Positions 36,227 to 43,516 of a stretch of 64,000 bases of DNA are shown here, one piece after another. Source of the stretch: an uncultured Brevundimonas sp. (GTDB lineage Bacteria > Pseudomonadota > Alphaproteobacteria > Caulobacterales > Caulobacteraceae); contig NZ_CALMFB010000011.1 of NCBI RefSeq assembly GCF_937863155.1, forward strand, positions 1-64,000. The letters are read 5' to 3'. Below the pieces are notes generated by a model, which saw only the letters and a list, made by a program, of their open reading frames with translations, ran no database searches and was not told the origin of the DNA. The translations under genes were made by a program, and so were the position numbers. Every line of letters starts with the position of its first letter. Positions within the stretch are counted from its first letter, which is position 1.

Positions 36227-36976
36227 TTAGCGCAGGTCGTAGACGCCGGTGATGTCGATCCGCACCGTCAGTTCGCCCGCGGCGACGGGGGTCGAGGCGT
36301 CGGCGCCCATGGCCATTTCGGCGCGGGCGTACATCATCTGCGGACGCGGGGCGTAGCCGCCGCCTTCCGACAGCGAGCGGATACCGCCCAGCTCGACGCC
36401 CAGGGCCTGGGCGTACAGGGCCGCCTTGCCCTGAAGCGCACGCACGGCCAGCTGACGCGCCTGGTTCTCGGCTGCGCTGGGGTCTTTCAGGCCGAAGCTG
36501 ATGCCGTCGATCTGGTTGACGCCGGCGGCGACCACGGCGTCAGCCGTCGTGCCGACCTTGGTCAGGTCTTCGATGATGACGGTGACGCGATTGTTGGCCT
36601 GATAGCCGCGCAGGCGGGGCGGCTCGTTCTGGACATAGTCATATTGGGCCGACAGGTTCAGGCCCGAGGTCTGGACGCTGCGTTCCGGGATGCCGGCGCG
36701 GCGCAGGGCGGTCATGACCTCGGTCATGCGGGCGGCGTTCTGGCGCATGGCCTCGGCGGCGGTCGGGGCCTCGGTCACCACGCCGAAGCTGATGGTCGCC
36801 ATGTCCGGCGCGGCCCTGACTTCGCCATAGGCCGACAGATTCAGCGACGGGCGCTCGGTCACGGCCTGGATGGTCAAGGGGGCGCCTCCGTTGGGTTGGC
36901 TCTGGGCCTGGACGACGGCGGGGGCCGAAGCCGCCAGGGCGGCGCCGATCATCAAGGCGGAAAGGGTGCGGGTCAT
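36227..36976 (-). CDS. SIMPL-domain (DUF541) periplasmic protein
   Basis: Exported protein of 249 residues with a signal peptide cleaved near VVQAQS. The SIMPL/DUF541 core starts at LNLSAYGEVRAAPDMATISFGV and contains GIPERSVQTSGLNLSAQYDY and GYQANNRVTVIIEDL. Such proteins form oligomeric rings in the cell envelope; E. coli YggE is linked to oxidative stress. The gene stands alone between a terminator and a 175-base gap leading to the tRNA. Confidence 0.92.
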   Translation of the reverse strand: MTRTLSALMIGAALAASAPAVVQAQSQPNGGAPLTIQAVTERPSLNLSAYGEVRAAPDMATISFGVVTEAPTAAEAMRQNAARMTEVMTALRRAGIPERSVQTSGLNLSAQYDYVQNEPPRLRGYQANNRVTVIIEDLTKVGTTADAVVAAGVNQIDGISFGLKDPSAAENQARQLAVRALQGKAALYAQALGVELGGIRSLSEGGGYAPRPQMMYARAEMAMGADASTPVAAGELTVRIDITGVYDLR

Positions 36977-37151
36977 CGATAGTCTCCGTCAGAGAGAGGG
37001 TCGGGCCGAAGGTGGCGCGCGACCTGGGCCGAACCTTGGCCTTTGGCGTCTGAACCGAATGGCCGAGGGGCCGTGCAGGTTCCGTTCAACATGACGGCGA
37101 AACGGCGCCCTTTTCCCCCGTCCGCGCGCCTGCTAGGCCGTGTCGCTCGGC

Positions 37152-37224
37152 GGGCGCGTAGCTCAATGGTTAGAGCCGACCGCTCATAACGGTCTGGTTG
37201 GGGGTTCGAGTCCCTCCGCGCCTA
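37152..37224 (+). tRNA. tRNA with CAU anticodon (elongator Met or Ile2)
   Basis: Complete cloverleaf of 73 bases without encoded CCA. The acceptor GGGCGCG pairs with CGCGCCT (G1-U72 wobble), the D arm is GCTC/GAGC, the anticodon stem GACCG/CGGTC encloses CTCATAA, and the T arm is GGGGG-TTCGAGT-CCCTC. The paired 1:72 position and the lack of three G-C pairs in the anticodon stem rule out initiator tRNA. A C4-G69 pair and the overall match to tRNA-Ile(CAU) patterns make the lysidine-modified Ile2 species plausible; elongator Met is the alternative. Confidence 0.93.
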
Positions 37225-37232
37225 CCGACGCC

Positions 37233-38717
37233 TTACCGCCCCCAACCGCCCCCGCGCCAGCGGTCGTCGCCCCGGCGGCGGTCGTCGCTGATGTAGCGGC
37301 CATCGCGGTCGTACCAGCCATAGCCCTGCTGGAACCGGTCATAGCCGTCCAGTTCATAGGCGTCGTTGGCGTAGGGCACGCCCAGGCTGCCTTCGTCCGC
37401 ATCCCACCAGTCGCGCGGATAGGGGCGGTTTTCACAGTACCAGCCACGATCCTGGCCACGATCCCACGACGGCGTGTAGCGGTCGCGCCAACGCGGGTCG
37501 AAGCGCGGGCGGCAGATGTCGTAGCGGGACCAGACGCGGTTGCCGCTGGCCTCGATCACGGCGCGGTTCTCGGCGTAGATGACGTCGCGCACGCGCGAGA
37601 AGACGTTGTTGCGCACAATGGCCCGGCCCGAGGCGGCGGCCACGCCGGTCTCGGCGCGGATACGACTGTCGGTCAGGGTCAGTTCGCCATTGTACAGCAC
37701 AGCGCCCTTGTCGGCCTTGCACAGGCGGCTGTTGGCCACCGAGACCGAGGCGCCTTCCACGACCACGCCCTCGACATAGCCGCAGATCTTGGCGTTCGAG
37801 ACTTCGACGCGGCCATACTCGCGCCCGGCGCGGACCATCAGGCCGATGGCGCGCGGACCGAAATTGACCGGCTGTTCCGATCCGACCAGGGTCGCCGCCG
37901 TCAGGGTGGAGGCCGCACCGGCGCCGGGCGTCAGTTCGATGCCCGACTGAGAGCCGGTGACCGTCAGTTCGTGACCGGTGAAGGTTCCGCCGTCCATGAC
38001 GATGGCCGGGGCCACGGTCTGGGCGTCCACCACGGCGTTGCGCAGATCCAAGAGGCCGCCGTCGGCGTAGATGGCCGCCTCGTCGCCCGCATGGCGGAAG
38101 CCGACGCGGTTCATGACAATCTCGGCGCCATAGCCGACCAGGCACGCGGCGTCGCCGGCGCGCGGCGAGGCGAAGACCATGTCGCGGATTTCGACCCGGA
38201 CGCCTTGCGCCACCGTCATGCACGGCAGGCCGTCCGGCGCCTGAAGCGTCGGGGTCGGGTTGCGGGTCCAGTCGCGGGGGTCGAAGCCGCCTTCGCCGAT
38301 GATGGTCAGCGGCTTGTCGATGTTCAGCCAGCCGACGCAGGCGCCGGCCCGCGCGCGGATGATCAGGGTGCCGCCGGGCCGCACGCGGCGCACCGCATCC
38401 TCGACCGCGCCGGTGCCGGGATTGCCGCCGCAATCGACCAGAACGACCTCTTGCCCGCCAGGGCCATGGCCGGGACCGCCGGGCCAGCCGGGGCGCCAGT
38501 CGGGCCGGTGCCGGCCGTAGTCATAGCGCCGGTGCAGGTTGCGGCTGCGATAACTGCGCGTTGGCGGGTCCAGAAGGACGCCGAAATTGGGGCGAGTCTG
38601 GCTTTCGACCTTGGCCGCGACCTGGGCCTGGGCCTGGGGCGCCTGGGTCGCGACGCCGGCGGCGACCGTCAGGGCCAGGGCGGCGGCGCCGATCAGGCTG
38701 GAACGGAGGCTCATCAT
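37233..38717 (-). CDS. Exported right-handed beta-helix protein
   Basis: Predicted periplasmic or surface protein, 494 residues, with a signal peptide cleaved near AQAQ. A Pro/Gly/Arg-rich linker leads to a parallel beta-helix from about residue 90 to 400: LVDCGGNPGTGAVEDAVRRVRPGGTL starts it, and short turns such as VEIRDMVF, AIVMDGGTF, VEVSNAKICG and LTLTDSRIR recur. The C-terminal 100 residues are Trp/Tyr/Arg/Asp-rich. The start at 38717 is set by AGGAGG eight bases before; a GTG two codons earlier is too close to it. It follows the Sel1-repeat gene by 12 bases. No pectate-lyase catalytic residues were recognised. Confidence 0.85.
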   Translation of the reverse strand: MMSLRSSLIGAAALALTVAAGVATQAPQAQAQVAAKVESQTRPNFGVLLDPPTRSYRSRNLHRRYDYGRHRPDWRPGWPGGPGHGPGGQEVVLVDCGGNPGTGAVEDAVRRVRPGGTLIIRARAGACVGWLNIDKPLTIIGEGGFDPRDWTRNPTPTLQAPDGLPCMTVAQGVRVEIRDMVFASPRAGDAACLVGYGAEIVMNRVGFRHAGDEAAIYADGGLLDLRNAVVDAQTVAPAIVMDGGTFTGHELTVTGSQSGIELTPGAGAASTLTAATLVGSEQPVNFGPRAIGLMVRAGREYGRVEVSNAKICGYVEGVVVEGASVSVANSRLCKADKGAVLYNGELTLTDSRIRAETGVAAASGRAIVRNNVFSRVRDVIYAENRAVIEASGNRVWSRYDICRPRFDPRWRDRYTPSWDRGQDRGWYCENRPYPRDWWDADEGSLGVPYANDAYELDGYDRFQQGYGWYDRDGRYISDDRRRGDDRWRGGGWGR

Positions 38718-38729
38718 ACTCACGCCCTC

Positions 38730-40208
38730 CTAGCGGCGCTGCGAGCGGGACACCTGGGCGAGGACCGCCTGCAGGCGCGACGCGGAGGGGCCGAAGCCCG
38801 ACAGCGCCGATTCGATGCGTTGAACCACGGCCTCGGCCTTGTCCTGGTCGGCCACGCCGGCGACGCCCAGGGCGAAGAAGGTGGACAGGGCGAATTTGGC
38901 CTCGGGGCTGCCCTGTTTGGCGGCCTCGTTGTACCAGTGGAAGGCGCGGGCGTAGTCGGCCGGAACGCCGATGCCCTCGGAATACATCACCGCCAGAACC
39001 AGCTGCGCTTCGGACGAACCGTTGACCGCCGCCAGCTGGATGGCGCGCACCCGCTCCAGATGGCTGAACCGTCCCTCCATCGGATGGCCCAGCATGGCCT
39101 CCAGGGTCTCGACCTGACGCTTGGACAGGTCTTCGGCCAGGGCCGGAACCGTCTCGACAATGCCCAGGTAACGCAGGGCGCGGCCGACGTGGACGAAGGG
39201 CAGTTCGGTCGCCATGCGCGACAGGGCGTATTCATAGGCGTCGCCGCGCGGGCGGCTTTCGTCCGAGAAGGGCACGCCCGAGGCCGGCGCCTTGTTGGGA
39301 TAGAATTCGAACGGCGGCGTCCACTGCCGGGCCTTGGCCTCGACGAAACGGCCGTACTGGCTGCGGCCGGGCGAGGACTGTTCGAAGTCCTTCAGCAGCA
39401 CATAGGCGCCGACGTCGCCGGTCTGAACCGCCAGATAGTTGTACAGATAGGCGTCCACATCGTTGCGCTGGAACAGATTGACCGCCGCCGGCGCGCCGCC
39501 CGCGCGTCGCGAACGATTGCGGTTCTGATCGCCGCCGCCGCGACGGCCCACGGCCTCGCGCGCCTGGCGGTTGTCGGCCGGTTCGCCGAACGGGCCGTAC
39601 AGGCTGTCGTGCAGCCGGGCCAGGGTGCGATAGCCGGCCGCATCCTGGGTCGACAGCACATAGACGATGCGGTCGCGGACCTGTTCCTGCTCTTCGCGGG
39701 TCATCTGGCCCAGCAGGCGGTTCAGACGCTGATAGGCCGTATGCCGTTCAAAGGCGCGGCAGTCGTCATAGCGCGACAGCGGTCGCCAGCCGCCGAAGCC
39801 GCCGCGATCCACGCGGTTGATCGGGGCGTAACCCTGATCGTTGGCCAGGGCCATGCCGTACCAGACGGCGCTTTCGATCGGGTCTTCGATGTTCTTGTCG
39901 GTGGCGCGCAGGGCCGAATAGCGCGAACCCAGCTCCAGCTGGGCGAAGAAGTCGCCCCGGAAGGCCGCCCGGCGCAGATAGCGCAGGCCCGTTTCCTGGG
40001 CGTTGAACTCGGGCCCCGTGAAGGACGGCGGACGCGGACAGGCGTTCGAGCTGGCGTCGCCGCCGCGCCAGAACTGCATGCCCTGATCCTGGCAGCTGGT
40101 CACACTGATGGCGGCGACGGCCAGCACCGCCACGGCCGCCGCGGCGGCCAGCGGCGCGCGCGCACGGTTGCGGGCGCGATGCTCGTCCATGCCCTCGCGG
40201 TCGCGCAT
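38730..40208 (-). CDS. Membrane-anchored Sel1-like repeat protein
   Basis: Protein of 492 residues with an N-terminal hydrophobic segment ending in VTSC, which could be a lipobox or an uncleaved anchor. Helical repeats of the Sel1/TPR type run through it: AAFRGDFFAQLELGSRYSA near 80-100 and, clearest, NGSSEAQLVLAVMYSEGIGVPADYARAFHWYNEAAKQGSPEAKFALSTFF in sense near 400-450. The middle (around 220-240) is a low-complexity Arg/Gly insert. It is the first gene of a two-gene unit with the beta-helix protein, suggesting a shared envelope job. A CtrA-type site lies 94 bases upstream. Confidence 0.85.
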   Translation of the reverse strand: MRDREGMDEHRARNRARAPLAAAAAVAVLAVAAISVTSCQDQGMQFWRGGDASSNACPRPPSFTGPEFNAQETGLRYLRRAAFRGDFFAQLELGSRYSALRATDKNIEDPIESAVWYGMALANDQGYAPINRVDRGGFGGWRPLSRYDDCRAFERHTAYQRLNRLLGQMTREEQEQVRDRIVYVLSTQDAAGYRTLARLHDSLYGPFGEPADNRQAREAVGRRGGGDQNRNRSRRAGGAPAAVNLFQRNDVDAYLYNYLAVQTGDVGAYVLLKDFEQSSPGRSQYGRFVEAKARQWTPPFEFYPNKAPASGVPFSDESRPRGDAYEYALSRMATELPFVHVGRALRYLGIVETVPALAEDLSKRQVETLEAMLGHPMEGRFSHLERVRAIQLAAVNGSSEAQLVLAVMYSEGIGVPADYARAFHWYNEAAKQGSPEAKFALSTFFALGVAGVADQDKAEAVVQRIESALSGFGPSASRLQAVLAQVSRSQRR

Positions 40209-40301
40209 GATCCCCTACCCCTCGCCGCGCCCTTTGAAAGCAGGGCGCACCTTAACCATGTTACGCCGGGATGGTCCGGCCCCGGGCGGCCGCTGTCAAG
40301 G

Positions 40302-40372
40302 TTAACGCCCGATTAAGACAAAGCGTTGCCGCAGCGCGGCGGAAATGTGACTCGATTCCCGGTTTTCCACAG
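40302..40372. promoter_or_regulatory. CtrA-type site, GANTC pair and DnaA-like box
   Basis: The divergent interval between the Sel1 gene (start 40208) and msrC (start 40441) holds a perfect TTAA-N7-TTAA CtrA site (40302-40316), two abutting GANTC CcrM methylation sites (GACTC 40350-40354, GATTC 40355-40359) and TTTTCCACA (40364-40372), one mismatch from a DnaA box. A further half site, TTAACCATGTTA, lies at 40252-40263. The cluster is what a cell-cycle regulated promoter in Caulobacterales looks like. Confidence 0.6.
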
Positions 40373-40440
40373 GGATCAATCGCTTGAGAGGCGAATTCCG
40401 CCCTCTCCCGCCGCCGTCCACATCGGCCTATATGCAGGCC

Positions 40441-40935
40441 ATGAGCTATGTCGCCCGCACCGACCGCCCCGCCGACAAGGCCGCCCGCTATGCCGAGGTC
40501 CAGCAGGAGATTCTGGCCGTGCTGGAGGGCGAACCCAGCCGCATCGCCCGCATGGCCACCGTCGCCTCCATGCTGGCCGACGCCTTCGACGTCTATTTCT
40601 GGACCGGCTTCTATCTGGTGGCAGAGGACCGGGCCGAGGAGTTGGTGGTCGGCCCGTATCAGGGCACGCTGGGGTGTCTGAGAATCCCGTTCGGGCGCGG
40701 GGTCTGCGGCGCGGCGGCGCGTACGGGCCAGACCCAGGTGGTCCAAGACGTCCACGCCTTTCCCGGCCACATCGCCTGCGACAGCCGTTCGCGCAGCGAG
40801 ATCGTGGTTCCGGTGCGCGACGCCTCGGGCGCCCTGATCGCGGTGTTCGACGTGGACGCCACCGAACCGGCCGCCTTCGACGCCGTGGACGCCCAGGCGC
40901 TGGAAGCCTTGATACATCAGGTGTTCGCGGCCTGA
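40441..40935 (+). CDS. msrC: Free methionine-(R)-sulfoxide reductase (GAF domain)
   Basis: Single GAF-domain enzyme of 164 residues that reduces free methionine-R-sulfoxide. The three redox cysteines are in TLGCLRIPFGRGVCGAAA and GHIACDSRSRSEIV, the fRMsr signature, and DVYFWTGFYLV is the usual start of the fold. The ATG at 40441 (MSYVARTDRPADKAARYAEV) fits family N-termini; an ATG three codons earlier is also possible. It is the first of a run of plus-strand genes and lies across the CtrA-containing interval from the Sel1 gene. Confidence 0.93.
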   Translation: MSYVARTDRPADKAARYAEVQQEILAVLEGEPSRIARMATVASMLADAFDVYFWTGFYLVAEDRAEELVVGPYQGTLGCLRIPFGRGVCGAAARTGQTQVVQDVHAFPGHIACDSRSRSEIVVPVRDASGALIAVFDVDATEPAAFDAVDAQALEALIHQVFAA

Positions 40936-40959
40936 CCCGGCTCTGCTAAGCCGTGCTCC

Positions 40960-41865
40960 ATGCGGATCGGCGTTGACTTCGGCGGCACCAAGATCGAGGC
41001 GGCCGTCCTGACGGCCGACGGCGCCTTTTCGGCGCGCCTGCGCGAACCCAATCCCGGCGACTATGACGCCGCCATCGCCACGGTCGGACGCCTGATCGCG
41101 CGGGTGGAGGCGCAGGCGGGCATGACGCCCGGCGGTCCGGTCGGCCTGGCGGTGCCTGGGTCGCCGTCGCCGCAGACCGGCCTGATGCGCAACGCCAACT
41201 CCACCTGGCTGAACGGCCGGGCCTTCGGCGCCGATCTGGAGGCCGCCCTGGGCCGTCCCGTACGCCTGGCCAATGATGCGGACTGTTTGGCCGTGTCCGA
41301 GGCGCGCGACGGGTCGGGCGCCGGCGCGCGCACAGTCTTCGCCGCCATATTGGGCACCGGCTGCGGCGGCGGCGTGGTGGTGGACGGTCGGCTGGTGTCC
41401 GGCGCCAACGGCATCGCGGGCGAATGGGGCCACACCCCCCTGCCCTGGTCCGACGATGACGAGCATCCGGGGCCGGATTGCTGGTGCGGACGGCGCAACT
41501 GTCTGGAGCTGTGGCTGTCGGGCAGCGGGCTGCAACGCGACCATCAGACCCGCACCGGCCACGCCCTGACCGCCCAGGCGATCGTGGCCCAGGCGCGGGC
41601 GGACGACGCCGGGGCCGCGCGGACGCTGGACCGGTTCACCGACCGGCTGGGTCGGGCGCTGGCGGTCGTCGCCGACATCCTGGACCCCGACGTCTTCGTG
41701 CTGGGCGGCGGCCTGTCGAATGTGGACGAGATCTATGGGCGCCTGCCGCCCTTGGTGGCTCGCCATGTCTTCGCCGACCGGTGGCAGGGGCGGATCGTCC
41801 CGGCGCGATGGGGCGATTCATCCGGCGTGCGCGGGGCGGCCTGGCTGTGGGACGCGGCCGGTTGA
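40960..41865 (+). CDS. ROK family sugar kinase
   Basis: Cytosolic ATP-dependent hexose kinase of 301 residues. The phosphate-binding motif is MRIGVDFGGTKIEAAV, the catalytic Asp is in RLANDADCLAVSEA, and the zinc-binding ROK motif is CWCGRRNCLELWLSG. Family members of this length phosphorylate fructose, N-acetylglucosamine or glucose; I cannot choose among them. nagZ at 21.5 kb would produce GlcNAc, which makes an N-acetylglucosamine kinase role attractive but unproven. It starts 24 bases after msrC. Confidence 0.9.
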   Translation: MRIGVDFGGTKIEAAVLTADGAFSARLREPNPGDYDAAIATVGRLIARVEAQAGMTPGGPVGLAVPGSPSPQTGLMRNANSTWLNGRAFGADLEAALGRPVRLANDADCLAVSEARDGSGAGARTVFAAILGTGCGGGVVVDGRLVSGANGIAGEWGHTPLPWSDDDEHPGPDCWCGRRNCLELWLSGSGLQRDHQTRTGHALTAQAIVAQARADDAGAARTLDRFTDRLGRALAVVADILDPDVFVLGGGLSNVDEIYGRLPPLVARHVFADRWQGRIVPARWGDSSGVRGAAWLWDAAG

Positions 41866-41917
41866 TCGGCGCGGCGCGGCCTCTATGGTCCGGCGACGCG
41901 ATTGCAGGAGGATTCCC

Positions 41918-42592
41918 ATGGGCAAACGGGTGATAGCGGTCACCGGCGGATGCGGCGTTCTGGGCCGGGCCGTGGTCCAGGCTGCGCTGGACGCCGGATG
42001 CAAGGTCGCGGTCATCGACCATTCGCGCCACAGCGGGGTCGAGGGCGCCCACTATATCGGCGGGGTCGACCTGACCGATGCAGCCCAGGCCCAGGCCGCC
42101 ATCGACGCGGTGGTCGAGACCTTCGGCCGGCTGGACGCCCTGCTAAACATCGCCGGCGGCTTCGCCTGGCAGACGGTGGATGACGCCACCCCCGCCTGGG
42201 ACAGGATGTTCGCCCTGAACCTGACCACGGCCCTGAACGCCAGCCGCGCGGCCCTGCCCCACCTGAAGGCGTCCGACGCCGGGCGTATCGTCAATGTCGG
42301 ATCGGCCGCCGCCCAGAAGGCGGGCATGGGCATGGGGGCCTATGGCGCGTCGAAGGCGGCCGTTCACCGCCTGACCGAGGCCCTGGCGGAGGAGCTGAAA
42401 TCCACGTCCGTCACCGTCAACGCCGTGCTGCCGTCGATCATCGACACGCCCCAGAACCGCGCGGACATGCCCGACGCCGACCCGACCGCCTGGGTCGCGC
42501 CGGACGATCTGGCGGCGGTGATGCTGTTCCTGGCCTCGCCCGCCAGCCGCGCCATGACCGGGGCGCTGGTCCCCGTGACGGGCAAGGTGTGA
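41918..42592 (+). CDS. Short-chain dehydrogenase/reductase
   Basis: Classical SDR of 224 residues. The Rossmann motif is VTGGCGVLGRAVV, followed by NIAGGF, the catalytic Ser in NVGSAAAQ, and the YGASK (Tyr/Lys) pair in GMGMGAYGASKAAVHR. The acidic residue after beta-2 (AVIDHS) suggests NAD rather than NADP. AGGAGG lies 7 bases before the ATG at 41918; the longer frame is non-homologous. The stop overlaps the next gene (TGATG). Substrate unknown. Confidence 0.9.
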   Translation: MGKRVIAVTGGCGVLGRAVVQAALDAGCKVAVIDHSRHSGVEGAHYIGGVDLTDAAQAQAAIDAVVETFGRLDALLNIAGGFAWQTVDDATPAWDRMFALNLTTALNASRAALPHLKASDAGRIVNVGSAAAQKAGMGMGAYGASKAAVHRLTEALAEELKSTSVTVNAVLPSIIDTPQNRADMPDADPTAWVAPDDLAAVMLFLASPASRAMTGALVPVTGKV

Positions 42593-43404
42593 TGCAGACC
42601 CGGTTCCGCAGCGTGCTGTTCCTGCCCGCCGACAACGGGCGGGCGGTCGAGAAGGCGCGAGGCCTGACCTGCGACCTGGCGGTGCTGGACCTGGAAGACG
42701 CCGTGGCCCCGGACCGGAAGGTCCAGGCGCGGACGGCGGCGGTTCAGGCTCTGACGACCTATCCGTTCGCCGTGCGCATCAACGGCCTGGACACCCCCTG
42801 GGGCGCCGATGACCTGAAGGCCCTGGCCGGGACCGACGTCGGCGTGGTGGTCGCGCCCAAGGTCGAGGATGCGGCGGGCGTCGCCGCCCTGTCTCAGCAT
42901 CTGCCGGACGGCGCGCGCCTTTGGGCCATGATCGAGACGCCGCGCGCCCTGATGCAGCTGGGCGCCATCGCCGGGTCGGGCGGGGCGTTGGCGGGGCTGA
43001 TGCTGGGGATCAACGACCTGGCCAAGGCGCTGGGAACCGGGCCGTCGGCCGATCGCGAGCCGCTGAAACCCTGGATGGCCGCAATGGTGACCGCCGCCCG
43101 CGCCCATGGGCTGATCGCCATCGACGGGGTGTTCAACCGGTTTCAGGACGCCGAAGGTTTCGCCGCCGAGGCGGCTCAGGCGCGGTTGTTCGGCTTTGAC
43201 GGCAAGAGCCTGATCCACCCGTCGCAGATCGACCCCTGCCACGCCGCCTTTGCGCCCAGCGAAGCCGAGATCGCCTTCGCCCGCGCCGTGGTGGCCGCCT
43301 TCGATGCGCCCGAGGCGGCCGGCAAGGGCGCGATCCGGGTCCAGGGCGAAATGGTCGAGCGGCTGCATCTGGAACAGGCCAAGGCCCTGCTGGCGACACT
43401 CTGA
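42592..43404 (+). CDS. HpcH/HpaI aldolase / CitE-like lyase
   Basis: TIM-barrel enzyme of 270 residues in the citrate lyase beta / malyl-CoA lyase family. RSVLFLPADNGRAVEKARGLTCDLAVLDLEDAV carries the acidic Mg ligand; VRINGLDTPW, MIETPRALMQLG, GLMLGINDLAKALG and GFDGKSLIHPSQI are diagnostic. It cleaves or hydrolyses a (hydroxyacyl)-CoA such as malyl- or citramalyl-CoA; the exact one is not evident. The ATG at 42592 overlaps the SDR stop, so the pair is co-translated. Confidence 0.9.
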   Translation: MQTRFRSVLFLPADNGRAVEKARGLTCDLAVLDLEDAVAPDRKVQARTAAVQALTTYPFAVRINGLDTPWGADDLKALAGTDVGVVVAPKVEDAAGVAALSQHLPDGARLWAMIETPRALMQLGAIAGSGGALAGLMLGINDLAKALGTGPSADREPLKPWMAAMVTAARAHGLIAIDGVFNRFQDAEGFAAEAAQARLFGFDGKSLIHPSQIDPCHAAFAPSEAEIAFARAVVAAFDAPEAAGKGAIRVQGEMVERLHLEQAKALLATL

Positions 43405-43516
43405 ACGCCAGACTTCAAGCCGGCGCCACATCTCTTCACGCTTTGTTACGGCCCCGCCCTCGCCTTCCCGGCCCCGGCGCGCTAGTCAGGCCGCGATTGC
43501 GACAGACTCGGGAGCA

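Noticed and set aside
37152..37300. Integration site at the tRNA 3' end
   Set aside because: No integrase or repeated tRNA 3' fragment was found nearby; the next gene converges normally.
40302..40372. Chromosome origin
   Set aside because: Only one near-DnaA box and no AT-rich unwinding region or repeated iterons, and no dnaA/hemE context; a regulated promoter is sufficient.
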